DNA of 37,486 nt from Sulfurovum sp. (lineage in GTDB: Bacteria > Campylobacterota > Campylobacteria > Campylobacterales > Sulfurovaceae). Under the pieces are notes generated by a model. The model ran no database searches. It saw nothing but the letters and a program-made list of their open reading frames with translations, and was not told where the DNA came from. Position 1 is the stretch's first letter. Each line of letters begins with the position of its first letter. Shown in pieces: positions 8,836 to 17,212 of this stretch. The stretch is taken from assembly GCA_028684885.1 (NCBI GenBank), contig JAQUFB010000006.1, forward strand, positions 1 to 37,486, read 5' to 3'. A program made the position numbers and the translations under genes.

Positions 8836-8911
8836 TGGTGGCGCTGGACGGAATCGAACCGCCGACACAAGGATTTTCAATCCTTTGCTCTACCGACTGA
8901 GCTACAGAGCC
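8836..8911 (-). tRNA. tRNA-Phe (GAA)
   Basis: Minus strand GGCTCTGTAGCTCAGTCGGTAGAGCAAAGGATTGAAAATCCTTGTGTCGGCGGTTCGATTCCGTCCAGCGCCACCA; cloverleaf, anticodon loop TTGAAAA. Confidence 0.95.
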
Positions 8912-9103
8912 ATTCTGTTGAGTGGATGAAATTATAGCTTCATAAACTTAAGCTTTGCTTAGTTTCAAGAAGCTTTTATTTCTATTCTCTTTATGCTTAC
9001 GCTTTTTCTTAGTTGTGTTCAGATTTTACGTGATCTGAATGCGGCGTACACCCCGTACGTCAAATGAAGACGCGTGAAAGATGAATACAAATAAGATAAA
9101 GAG

Positions 9104-9180
9104 TGGTACGACCATCAGGATTCGAACCTGAGACCTTCGGTACCGCAAACCGATGCTCTATCCAGCTAAGCTATGGTCGC
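9104..9180 (-). tRNA. tRNA-Arg (GCG)
   Basis: Minus strand GCGACCATAGCTTAGCTGGATAGAGCATCGGTTTGCGGTACCGAAGGTCTCAGGTTCGAATCCTGATGGTCGTACCA; anticodon stem TCGGT/ACCGA, loop TTGCGGT. Confidence 0.92.
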
Positions 9181-9240
9181 ACATTCTCATAAAGAGGGTG
9201 GAATATTACCATAATATTCTTTATTTAGCAAGGGGTTTTA

Positions 9241-9309
9241 AAGTAAAAAGTAAAAATTCCTACTTCCTACTTCCTACTTCCTACTTCCTCACTCCTCACT
9301 CCTCACTGT
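9241..9309 (-). repeat. Heptamer repeat: two AAAGTAA-like units, (TACTTCC)x4, (TCACTCC)x2, TCACTGT
   Basis: Direct reading, period 7; minus-strand units GGAAGTA/GGAGTGA; overlaps 3' end of the 9296-9640 CDS. Confidence 0.92.
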
Positions 9310-9640
9310 TAGTTACTTTCTCTTTTTTGATCTTGTCAAACTTGACTATCAGTTCTATCCTGCTGACGGGGATGCCCAGTCTCTCTGACAATGCTTCCCT
9401 GCTCTCCCCTGCCTCTATCCCAGCGATCACTTTATCGCTGATCGAAAAGTTCTCGATCACCTCTTTGACGGCAACACGCGAAGCTTCCAGGTTGGCGATC
9501 GTTCTGTTTTTGGTCTCCAGGACCTCATTGAGAACACTGTTCGCTTTTTTCAGCTTCCTGTTTTCTGAGATCAGCCCGAAGTGTACCAGCACCAGCAATG
9601 CCAGCAGCCCAATCACGACATAATCCAGCATCGCCATCAT
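9296..9640 (-). CDS. Small membrane-anchored coiled-coil hypothetical protein
   Basis: N-terminal TM (YVVIGLLALLVLVHFGLI), coiled coil, HTH-like tail; overlaps the start of the downstream reading of 9637. Confidence 0.7.
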   Translation of the reverse strand: MMAMLDYVVIGLLALLVLVHFGLISENRKLKKANSVLNEVLETKNRTIANLEASRVAVKEVIENFSISDKVIAGIEAGESREALSERLGIPVSRIELIVKFDKIKKEKVTNSEE

Positions 9641-10488
9641 AGTACCTCCAGAATGATAAAAGCCAGAAAAACAAAACCCAGATAACCGTTTACTGTAAAG
9701 AATGCCCTGTCTATCTTTGTAAAATCTTTGCTGACCAGATAGTGTTCATAAGTGAGCATCAGTGTTGCAAATGCGACTGCCAAAGCGGCAAAGAGCCCCA
9801 ACCCTGCCTGTATGACAAAGAGTGACCAGAAAGCGACGGCGAAGAGATGAAAAGTTCTTGCGATCCACATCGTTTTTGCCGCACCGAACCTTGAAGGGAT
9901 CGAGTGAAGCCCCTGTGCTTTATCAAACGCCATATCCTGCAGCGAATAGAGCAGGTCAAACCCCGCCACCCAGAACATGACACCCATTGCAAGGGATACG
10001 GACCACCAGCTGATCGTTCCCGATACGGCGACCTCCCCGGCGATCGGTGCCAGCCCCAGGCTGATACCCAGTATCAGATGCGCCAGCGCGGAGAAGCGTT
10101 TGAAGTAGGTATAGGCACCCAGCACGATAAGTATCGGAAGAGAGAGCAGCAGTGCAAGGGTATTGATAAAGCAGGCAACCGCTATAAATGCCGCTGCGTT
10201 AAGAAAGATGAACCAGAGCATCTGCGACTCAGAGACCCTGCCGTCTACAGAGGGTCTGTTCTTTGTACGGGGATTGAGGATGTCAATATCCCGGTCGAGA
10301 TAGCGGTTGACCCCCATCGCATAGTTTCTTGCACTCACCGCTGCCAGTGTGCCAAGCAGAAGGAGTTTCCACCCGAACCATCCATCAGCAGCTACCAACA
10401 TAGCAATAAAAATAAAAGGCAGGGAAAAAACCGAGTGCTGGAACATCACCAGTTCGGAAAAATCATTGATCAATTTTTTCATATTCAA
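9637..10488 (-). CDS. UbiA-family prenyltransferase (probably MqnP of the futalosine menaquinone pathway)
   Basis: NRYLDRDIDILNPRTKNRP (NDxxDxxxD-like) and polytopic membrane profile; start may be ATG at 10482. MqnP assignment is by phylum-level inference. Confidence 0.85.
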   Translation of the reverse strand: MNMKKLINDFSELVMFQHSVFSLPFIFIAMLVAADGWFGWKLLLLGTLAAVSARNYAMGVNRYLDRDIDILNPRTKNRPSVDGRVSESQMLWFIFLNAAAFIAVACFINTLALLLSLPILIVLGAYTYFKRFSALAHLILGISLGLAPIAGEVAVSGTISWWSVSLAMGVMFWVAGFDLLYSLQDMAFDKAQGLHSIPSRFGAAKTMWIARTFHLFAVAFWSLFVIQAGLGLFAALAVAFATLMLTYEHYLVSKDFTKIDRAFFTVNGYLGFVFLAFIILEVL

Positions 10489-10521
10489 TTTTTAATTTCT
10501 ACTTTCTAATTTTTAATTTTA
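10487..10521 (-). repeat. Degenerate heptamer repeat aattttt|aatttct|actttct|aattttt|aatttta
   Basis: Period-7 reading, fills the gap between the pssA-like stop and the prenyltransferase start. Confidence 0.7.
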
Positions 10522-11076
10522 AGGATGCGGGATTTTGAGTTTTGAGTTGAGTGACCAGGCGACTACTGCTACCAGGAGTGTTATCACATAGACATTTGCT
10601 ATCAGGCCGTAGCTATAGATCAGATAGAGGACCCACAAGAGGATCGCCCCCAGCGGTGTCGGAACCCCTTCAAAAAACTTTGCCACTTCGCCGGCATCGG
10701 TTTTGAGGTTGAACTCCACCAGTCTTCTCAGCCCCATAATAATATAAAGAAGGAAGACGATCCCGACGATCAGCTCTTGAAACACCGAAGTGATCCCGCT
10801 AGCCAGCGCATAAAAGAGCAGAAATGACGGCATCACCACAAAAGACAAAAAGTCCGCAAAACTGTCCAGCTGTACCCCGAACTCCGTAGAGAGCTGATAT
10901 TTACGTGCCAGTTTTCCGTCAATGATATCACACGCTCCCGCGATCCATGCCAGAATAATTGCTGTGAAAAAATCACCCTTGACAATAAAGTAGATCGCTA
11001 TGACCCCCAGAGAGATATTGGTGAAGGTTACCAGATTGGCGATATTGAATCGGTTGTTCTTGTCAAATAAGTTCAT
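10519..11076 (-). CDS. pssA: CDP-alcohol phosphatidyltransferase, probably CDP-diacylglycerol-serine O-phosphatidyltransferase
   Basis: CDIIDGKLARKYQLSTEFGVQLDSFADFLSF matches the DGxxARxxx...GxxxDxxxD CDP-alcohol motif. Confidence 0.85.
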   Translation of the reverse strand: MNLFDKNNRFNIANLVTFTNISLGVIAIYFIVKGDFFTAIILAWIAGACDIIDGKLARKYQLSTEFGVQLDSFADFLSFVVMPSFLLFYALASGITSVFQELIVGIVFLLYIIMGLRRLVEFNLKTDAGEVAKFFEGVPTPLGAILLWVLYLIYSYGLIANVYVITLLVAVVAWSLNSKLKIPHP

Positions 11077-11137
11077 ACATACCTCAGAATAATTTGCCTC
11101 ATTTTACCCTTTTTGCGGTTATGGTATGATTACACTT

Positions 11138-12043
11138 ATGAATGAAACGATCAAACAATTAGCCATAATCGGCCCTACCGCGTCAGGCAAAACTGCTCTT
11201 TCTATAGAGATAGCACAAAAGAGGAATGCCTACATACTTTCGCTTGATTCGCTCTCTATCTATAAAGAGATCGATATCGTCTCGGCAAAGCCGACGCTCG
11301 AAGAGCGCGCAGGGGTAGTGCATTTCGGTATCGACCATCTCTATCCCAATGAGCATTTTGATGTGACTACCTTTGTCAAACTCTACCAGGAGGTCTATCA
11401 AAAAGCGATAGTTGAGAGGAAAAATCTGGTGATCGTAGGCGGCACAAGTTTTTATCTCAAAATGCTGCTTGATGGGGTCAGTGACCTGCCTCCAATCAGT
11501 AAGACGACAAAAGAGAAGACACTCCAGTGGCTCAAAAACCTGAAAGAGGCCTATCAATTTTTATATGATATGGATCCAGACTATATGCAGCGCATCGCAC
11601 AGAGTGACAGATACCGTATAGAGAAAGCACTCAATATCTACTTTGAAACCGAGATGACGCCGTCAGAATACTTCCGTGCCAATCCCCCCATTTCTGTCAT
11701 CCATGGGACTTTGCCGATCTACCAGATCGACATAGAGAGGGAAGCTCTGCGCAAACGTATCGCACTAAGAACCGGTGTGATGCTCAAAGAGGGCCTGATC
11801 GATGAGATATGCATGCTGGAGAAAAAATACACACGCAACCCAAACTGTATGAAGGCGATAGGGATCAAAGAGACCCTGGATTACCTGGACGGTATCTATG
11901 ACAGAGCGATGCTCGAAGAGAAGATCACCACCAATACCGCACGCCTCGCCAAACGCCAAACCACATTCAACAACTCACAGTTTAAAGGTGTCATTAAAGG
12001 CAGTGTAGACGAATTGAAACGTATCATAAAAGATGCTAGATAA
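11138..12043 (+). CDS. miaA: tRNA dimethylallyltransferase MiaA
   Basis: AIIGPTASGKTALSIEIAQ, DSLSIYKEIDI, VGGTSFYLKMLLDGVSDLP, RQTTFNN; ORF opens at 11126. Confidence 0.94.
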   Translation: MNETIKQLAIIGPTASGKTALSIEIAQKRNAYILSLDSLSIYKEIDIVSAKPTLEERAGVVHFGIDHLYPNEHFDVTTFVKLYQEVYQKAIVERKNLVIVGGTSFYLKMLLDGVSDLPPISKTTKEKTLQWLKNLKEAYQFLYDMDPDYMQRIAQSDRYRIEKALNIYFETEMTPSEYFRANPPISVIHGTLPIYQIDIEREALRKRIALRTGVMLKEGLIDEICMLEKKYTRNPNCMKAIGIKETLDYLDGIYDRAMLEEKITTNTARLAKRQTTFNNSQFKGVIKGSVDELKRIIKDAR

Positions 12044-12059
12044 CACCTGTTTTCATGCC

Positions 12060-12144
12060 GTCATCCTGAACTCGTTTCAGGATCTCTGTTGACACACGAT
12101 CACCTCTGCACCCCAACGGGATTCTGAATCAAGTTCAGAATGAC
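12060..12144. repeat. Inverted pair of palindromic elements (REPIN-like): GTCATCCTGAACTCGTTTCAGGATC ... GATTCTGAATCAAGTTCAGAATGAC
   Basis: Stems ATCCTGAA/TTCAGGAT (12063-12083) and ATTCTGAA/TTCAGAAT (12121-12141), opposite orientation; GTCAT/ATGAC outermost. Confidence 0.8.
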
Positions 12145-12185
12145 ATATAAATTCCAATAGAATTTCGGATCTGTGTTCTAAAAAT

Positions 12186-12210
12186 GCCCTGACTCAAGCT
12201 CAGGGTGAAC
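12186..12210. repeat. Divergent palindromic element GCCCTGACTCAAGCTCAGGGTGAAC
   Basis: Stem CCCTGA/TCAGGG; same loop context (TCAAG) as the 12120 element. Confidence 0.6.
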
Positions 12211-12250
12211 GGAAAATTGAATCATGCATTAAAAAAGAATAGAAAAAGAT

Positions 12251-12285
12251 CTGAACGCTCAGCGCTAAACGCTGAACGCTAAAGA
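12251..12285 (-). repeat. Heptamer repeat ctgaacg|ctcagcg|ctaaacg|ctgaacg|ctaaaga
   Basis: Direct reading; directly abuts nuoN stop codon at 12286. Confidence 0.85.
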
Positions 12286-13776
12286 TTAATACCCGCTTGC
12301 GCTGATCATATAGTAGATATAGGAGACAAGCGGCTGAACGTAGAAGATCGCCCCTACAGTCGCCACGGTTGCAAAACCGATGATCACCATAAGCGGCCTG
12401 GAGATGTTGTAGTAGATCGTATCGACATCTTTGACCGGATCCTTCAGGAACATATAGACGACAAGCTTCAGGTAGTAGTACGCCGCGATCGCAGAGTTGA
12501 GACCCATCACAACCGCCAGCCAGATATACCCTGCATTGACCGCTGCCTGCATCACATAGATTTTACCCCAGAATACCGAGAACGGTGGTACCCCTGCCAA
12601 TGAAAGCATAAATAGCCCCATGATCACCGCACCGATTGGCATGATCTTGATAAACCCTGCAAACTTCTCATACGGGTGGTCATATCTGTTGTTAAACCTT
12701 CTCATCTTGTGGCGCGAAATCCATAACATCGCAAATGCACCGAGGTTGGTAAACATAAAGAGTGCATAATAGAGGAAGATACTTGTGTTACCCTCTGTCG
12801 TATCCAGTGCCAGTGCAGCCATGACAAAACCGGCATGTGAGATAGAAGAGTAGGCAAGCATACGCTTCACATCTTCCTGCACAAGTGCCATAATGTTGGC
12901 AAGTGTCATCGTAAGTACAGCAATCACAAGGATCATGATCCTTACCCACTCTACACCAAGATCGATATACATACCGAATATTCTGATCGCCACGACAAAT
13001 GCCGCAACTTTCGGCACTACTGACATATACCCTACCAATGCCGCGGATGCACCTTCATAGACATCGGGTGCCCATGTATGGAACGGATAGAGTGAAAGTT
13101 TAAATCCAAGTGCTACAAGGATCAGTACAAAGCCTCCGAAAATCGCGATCATAAGATCTGCTTCTCCAGTTCTTGTTGCAAGTACTTCAGCCACTTTGTA
13201 GAGCTCAACTGATCCGGTCAGTGCATAGATCATCGCCGATCCCATCGCAAAGAAACCGGCTGCCAGTGCACCCATAGTGAAATACTTCACTGCCGCTTCG
13301 TAAGAATTACTTCTGTTGTGCAGCGCGATCAACGTATAGAGTGAGAGAGATGCTGTTTCAAGTCCGACAAAGATAAGGATAAGGTTATCCGAAGCCACCA
13401 TAAACTGGAATCCTGCAACCATGAATAAGAAGAGTGCAAAGAACTCCGGGTAGGAGTACTCGTGGAATCTTTTTGAGCTGAGCGCCAACGGAATAAAGAC
13501 GATCGAACCGACAATCACAAGAAGCTGAGAAACAATCGAGATACCGTCGATAAGCATGACATCAAAAAATCCTCGTTCATTGATATTAAGACCAACAGTA
13601 GAAAGAAGATCAACCACCAATATTAAAACTGTCAACATAACATATAGAGACTTGTGAAGCCCCTCTTTGAGCAGATCGATAGACAAAATAATCAAACCAC
13701 CCGCGATCGCGATAAGCATCGGTGCGAGTGTGATAAGGTTTAGACTCTCTAAACTCACTTTAATAGGCTCTAACAT
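12286..13776 (-). CDS. nuoN: NADH-quinone oxidoreductase subunit N
   Basis: Proton-antiporter-like membrane protein in nuo order; KLSLYPFHTWAPDVYEGASAALVGYMSVVPKVAAF. Confidence 0.95.
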   Translation of the reverse strand: MLEPIKVSLESLNLITLAPMLIAIAGGLIILSIDLLKEGLHKSLYVMLTVLILVVDLLSTVGLNINERGFFDVMLIDGISIVSQLLVIVGSIVFIPLALSSKRFHEYSYPEFFALFLFMVAGFQFMVASDNLILIFVGLETASLSLYTLIALHNRSNSYEAAVKYFTMGALAAGFFAMGSAMIYALTGSVELYKVAEVLATRTGEADLMIAIFGGFVLILVALGFKLSLYPFHTWAPDVYEGASAALVGYMSVVPKVAAFVVAIRIFGMYIDLGVEWVRIMILVIAVLTMTLANIMALVQEDVKRMLAYSSISHAGFVMAALALDTTEGNTSIFLYYALFMFTNLGAFAMLWISRHKMRRFNNRYDHPYEKFAGFIKIMPIGAVIMGLFMLSLAGVPPFSVFWGKIYVMQAAVNAGYIWLAVVMGLNSAIAAYYYLKLVVYMFLKDPVKDVDTIYYNISRPLMVIIGFATVATVGAIFYVQPLVSYIYYMISASGY

Positions 13777-15302
13777 TATTTCGCCTCCTTCGTTGATTTC
13801 GCTACATGTATCATATCTTTTGCCTCTTGCGTGATCGCTTTTTCATCCATAAAGTTCAACATCGCTTTTACAGAGTTGTCGATCGGGTCAAGGATAGGTT
13901 TCGGATAGACACCCAGCCAGACCACGATTGCCACGAGCGGAATAAGTGACCAGGTCTCTTTTGCATCAAGATCTTTGAGGTTCTTGTTCTCTTCTTTGGT
14001 TACAGGACCGAAGAAACTCTTTTTAAAGAGTGTAAGCATATAGACAGAACCGATAATGATCGATGTACCGGCAAGGACCGTCATGATCGGAGAAACCTGA
14101 TAGAAACCTATCAATACAAGGAATTCACCGACAAATCCGATCGTCAGAGGCAGTCCCACGGAAGCCATCAGCATAATACCGAAGATCACTGCATATTTCG
14201 GCATGACCGCTGCGATACCGCCGAACTCATCCATCATCTTCGTGTGTCTTCTGTCATAGATCACACCTACAAGCATGAACAGTGCACCCGAAACAATCCC
14301 GTGTGAAAGCATCTGGAAGACAGAACCGCCGATACCTTCGGCATTCATCGCAAAGATACCGAGCATTACGATACCCATGTGGGATACCGATGAGTATGCG
14401 ATCACCTGTTTCATATCTTTCTGTGCATACGCTACCATCGCTGTATAGATGATCATAATGATAGAGAGTACCGCGATCGGTGTGATCCAGATCACCGCAG
14501 CATCAGGGAATAACGGTAGGGAGAATCTTACAAACCCGTAGGTACCCATCTTGAGCAGCACGGCTGCAAGGATCACAGAACCGATCGTCGGTGCCTGTCC
14601 GTGTGCATACGGAAGCCAGGTATGGAACGGGAACATAGGAACCTTGATCGCAAACCCGATAAAGAATGCGGCAAAAAGCCACATCTGGTAGCTGACCGGA
14701 AGGACCAGTGCATACCAGTCAGTCAGCGCGAAGCTCCACACACCGGTAAGGCTCTGATAGGTATATGCCATAAAGAGCATACCGACCAGCATGATCAGTG
14801 ATCCTGCAAAGGTATAAAGGAAGAACTTGACCGCTGCATAGACTCTCAAGGATCCGCCCCACGCACCGATGATATAGAGCATCGGCACAAGTGAGAGCTC
14901 CCAGAAGAGATAGAAGATGATCGCATCAAGCGAAACAAATACACCTACCATTGTCATCTCGAGGAAAAGCAGCGTTATGATCATGTTTTTCACATTCTCT
15001 TTTACACTCAGACTCATGATACCGATCAGAGTCATCATCGTCGTCATCAGGATGATGAAAAGAGAGATCCCGTCAACGCCGAGGTAGTAGTTGACACCGA
15101 AATCCGGAATCACCGGGATCAGCTCTACGAACTGCATCCCTGCATTGGTTCCGTCAAAACTGAACCACAACCATAATGAGAGGAAGAACTCGATCGCTGC
15201 TACAGTGATACCGTAAACCCTGGCACTGTCCTTGTCTATCACAAACCCCAGCAATCCCGCGATTGCCGGGAAAAATACCAATATACTTAAAATATAATCC
15301 AT
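13776..15302 (-). CDS. nuoM: NADH-quinone oxidoreductase subunit M
   Basis: FELSLVPM-type motif (FWELSLVPMLYIIG), KVPMFPFHTWLPYAHGQAPTIGSVILAAVLLKMGTYG. Confidence 0.96.
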   Translation of the reverse strand: MDYILSILVFFPAIAGLLGFVIDKDSARVYGITVAAIEFFLSLWLWFSFDGTNAGMQFVELIPVIPDFGVNYYLGVDGISLFIILMTTMMTLIGIMSLSVKENVKNMIITLLFLEMTMVGVFVSLDAIIFYLFWELSLVPMLYIIGAWGGSLRVYAAVKFFLYTFAGSLIMLVGMLFMAYTYQSLTGVWSFALTDWYALVLPVSYQMWLFAAFFIGFAIKVPMFPFHTWLPYAHGQAPTIGSVILAAVLLKMGTYGFVRFSLPLFPDAAVIWITPIAVLSIIMIIYTAMVAYAQKDMKQVIAYSSVSHMGIVMLGIFAMNAEGIGGSVFQMLSHGIVSGALFMLVGVIYDRRHTKMMDEFGGIAAVMPKYAVIFGIMLMASVGLPLTIGFVGEFLVLIGFYQVSPIMTVLAGTSIIIGSVYMLTLFKKSFFGPVTKEENKNLKDLDAKETWSLIPLVAIVVWLGVYPKPILDPIDNSVKAMLNFMDEKAITQEAKDMIHVAKSTKEAK

Positions 15303-15313
15303 CTATCTACTCC

Positions 15314-17212
15314 TTAACCTATCATCGCCGTTACTGCTGCAGCTACCATGAGTACAACCGCACCTACAGCCATCCAATTAAGGTAGTGTGAAAGGTTACC
15401 GGTCTGCATACGTCTGTTGACATCCCCGCTCTTATAGAGGAAATGCGCAACGCCATCTACTGTTCTGTCTACAATCTTCATGTCTACACCATGCCAGAAT
15501 TTCTCCGAAATCATCGCATAAGGCTTTGAGATCAACTCTGTATAGAGATTCGGGATATAGTACTGGTTTGACAGAAGCTTGTAGATAAAGCTGTTCTCGA
15601 GTTTCTCGTTTCTCTCAAGGCCTTTGTTGTATTTGATATAGGCAAGTGCGATACCGCCTACGGCAAAGAGTGTAACAATCGCTGTAAGCAACCATACATA
15701 GTGGTGTGTATGTTCACTCATATGATATGCAGGAAGGAGACTTGTTACAAATGTCTCAAATCCGTCTTTGAAAGCACCGGCGATCACGGCTAGGATCGCA
15801 AGCGGTGACATCGCGATCAGTACGAATTTGTACATCTCATGCGGATGGATCTCGTGGTGGTCATATCTCTCCGTTCCGTGGAATGTCAGGAATACCTGTC
15901 TAAAGCTGTAGAATGCCGTCATCCCTGCAGTCACTACAAGCATAATCCAGAGGATATAAGTCCCTTCATTGAACGCCGTCTCGATGATCGCGTCTTTGGA
16001 GAAGAATCCTGCAAGCGGGAAGATACCAGCAAGTGTCAAGGAGGCAAGACCCATATAGATATAGGTTGGTCTCATCACTTTTTTCAATCCACCCATCTTG
16101 AAGATATCCAGCTCATCATGCATTGCGTGCATGACGTTACCTGCACCAAGGAAGAGCAGTGCTTTGAAGAATGCGTGAGCCACAAGGTGGAAAAGTGCGA
16201 TCCAGTAGGCACCAAGACCCGCAGCGGCAAACATATAACCAAGCTGAGAGAGTGTCGAGAATGCAATGATTCTCTTAAGGTCCCTGTTGACCAATGCCAT
16301 GGATGCGGCAAAGAAGGCCACGAATGTACCGAGTGCTGCGATAAAGTAGCTTACTTCAGGAGTCACCGAGAAGAGCGGGTTCGCTCTGATCACCAGGAAT
16401 ACCCCTGCGGTTACCATCGTAGCGGCGTGGATCAGTGCAGATACCGGGGTAGGACCTTCCATCGCATCCGTAAGCCATGTATGAAGCGGGAACTGTGCTG
16501 ATTTACCCATCGCACCGATAAAGAGCGCAAGTGCCGCACCGTTCAGAATCCACTGATCAAGATTTGGAATCGCTGCAAATACGTCATCGTACTGAAGTGA
16601 ACCTACATTCCAGTAAAGGATAAACAGACCGACAAGCATACCAAGGTCGGCAATACGGTTCATGATGAACGCTTCGTTTGCTGCCCATGACGGAGAGATC
16701 GATGGATTCGCTTCTCTTGACTGGTCCGGTTTGTGATACCAGAAACCGATAAGAAGCCATGAACAGACACCCACGCCTTCCCAACCGATGAAGAGGCCTG
16801 CAAAGTTGTCACTCATGACAAGTACCATCATTGAGAATACGAATGCCGATAGGTAAGAGAAGAATCTGTTGAATGATTTGTCATGATCCATATACCCGAT
16901 CGAATAGACATGAACGATTGTTGAGATCAGTGACACCATCGTCATCATTGTCACAGAAACCTGGTCAGCTACAAAACCAAACGGGATATAGAGGTCTCCC
17001 ATCCCGATCCATTGCATCATCGTAACGGAGACTGCTTCACCTGTAGTGAAGATATTCACAGCCAGTGTTGCCGATGCGACAAACCCTGTAAAGAGCAGAA
17101 GTGACGCAATGATACCAACAAAAGTCTTTCTTGGTGTCATCGCGAACATCGCTGCAAAGAGCGAAGAGACCAGCGGTGCAAAGAGTGCGATATATACTAA
17201 TTTTTCCATCAT
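15314..17212 (-). CDS. nuoL: NADH-quinone oxidoreductase subunit L
   Basis: GKSAQFPLHTWLTDAMEGPTPVSALIHAATMVTAGVFLV. Confidence 0.96.
   Translation of the reverse strand: MMEKLVYIALFAPLVSSLFAAMFAMTPRKTFVGIIASLLLFTGFVASATLAVNIFTTGEAVSVTMMQWIGMGDLYIPFGFVADQVSVTMMTMVSLISTIVHVYSIGYMDHDKSFNRFFSYLSAFVFSMMVLVMSDNFAGLFIGWEGVGVCSWLLIGFWYHKPDQSREANPSISPSWAANEAFIMNRIADLGMLVGLFILYWNVGSLQYDDVFAAIPNLDQWILNGAALALFIGAMGKSAQFPLHTWLTDAMEGPTPVSALIHAATMVTAGVFLVIRANPLFSVTPEVSYFIAALGTFVAFFAASMALVNRDLKRIIAFSTLSQLGYMFAAAGLGAYWIALFHLVAHAFFKALLFLGAGNVMHAMHDELDIFKMGGLKKVMRPTYIYMGLASLTLAGIFPLAGFFSKDAIIETAFNEGTYILWIMLVVTAGMTAFYSFRQVFLTFHGTERYDHHEIHPHEMYKFVLIAMSPLAILAVIAGAFKDGFETFVTSLLPAYHMSEHTHHYVWLLTAIVTLFAVGGIALAYIKYNKGLERNEKLENSFIYKLLSNQYYIPNLYTELISKPYAMISEKFWHGVDMKIVDRTVDGVAHFLYKSGDVNRRMQTGNLSHYLNWMAVGAVVLMVAAAVTAMIG

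Noticed and set aside
9153-9623. + strand ORF containing SYFLLPTSYFLTPHSSLL
   Set aside because: Reads the heptamer array and antisense of the 9296-9640 CDS.
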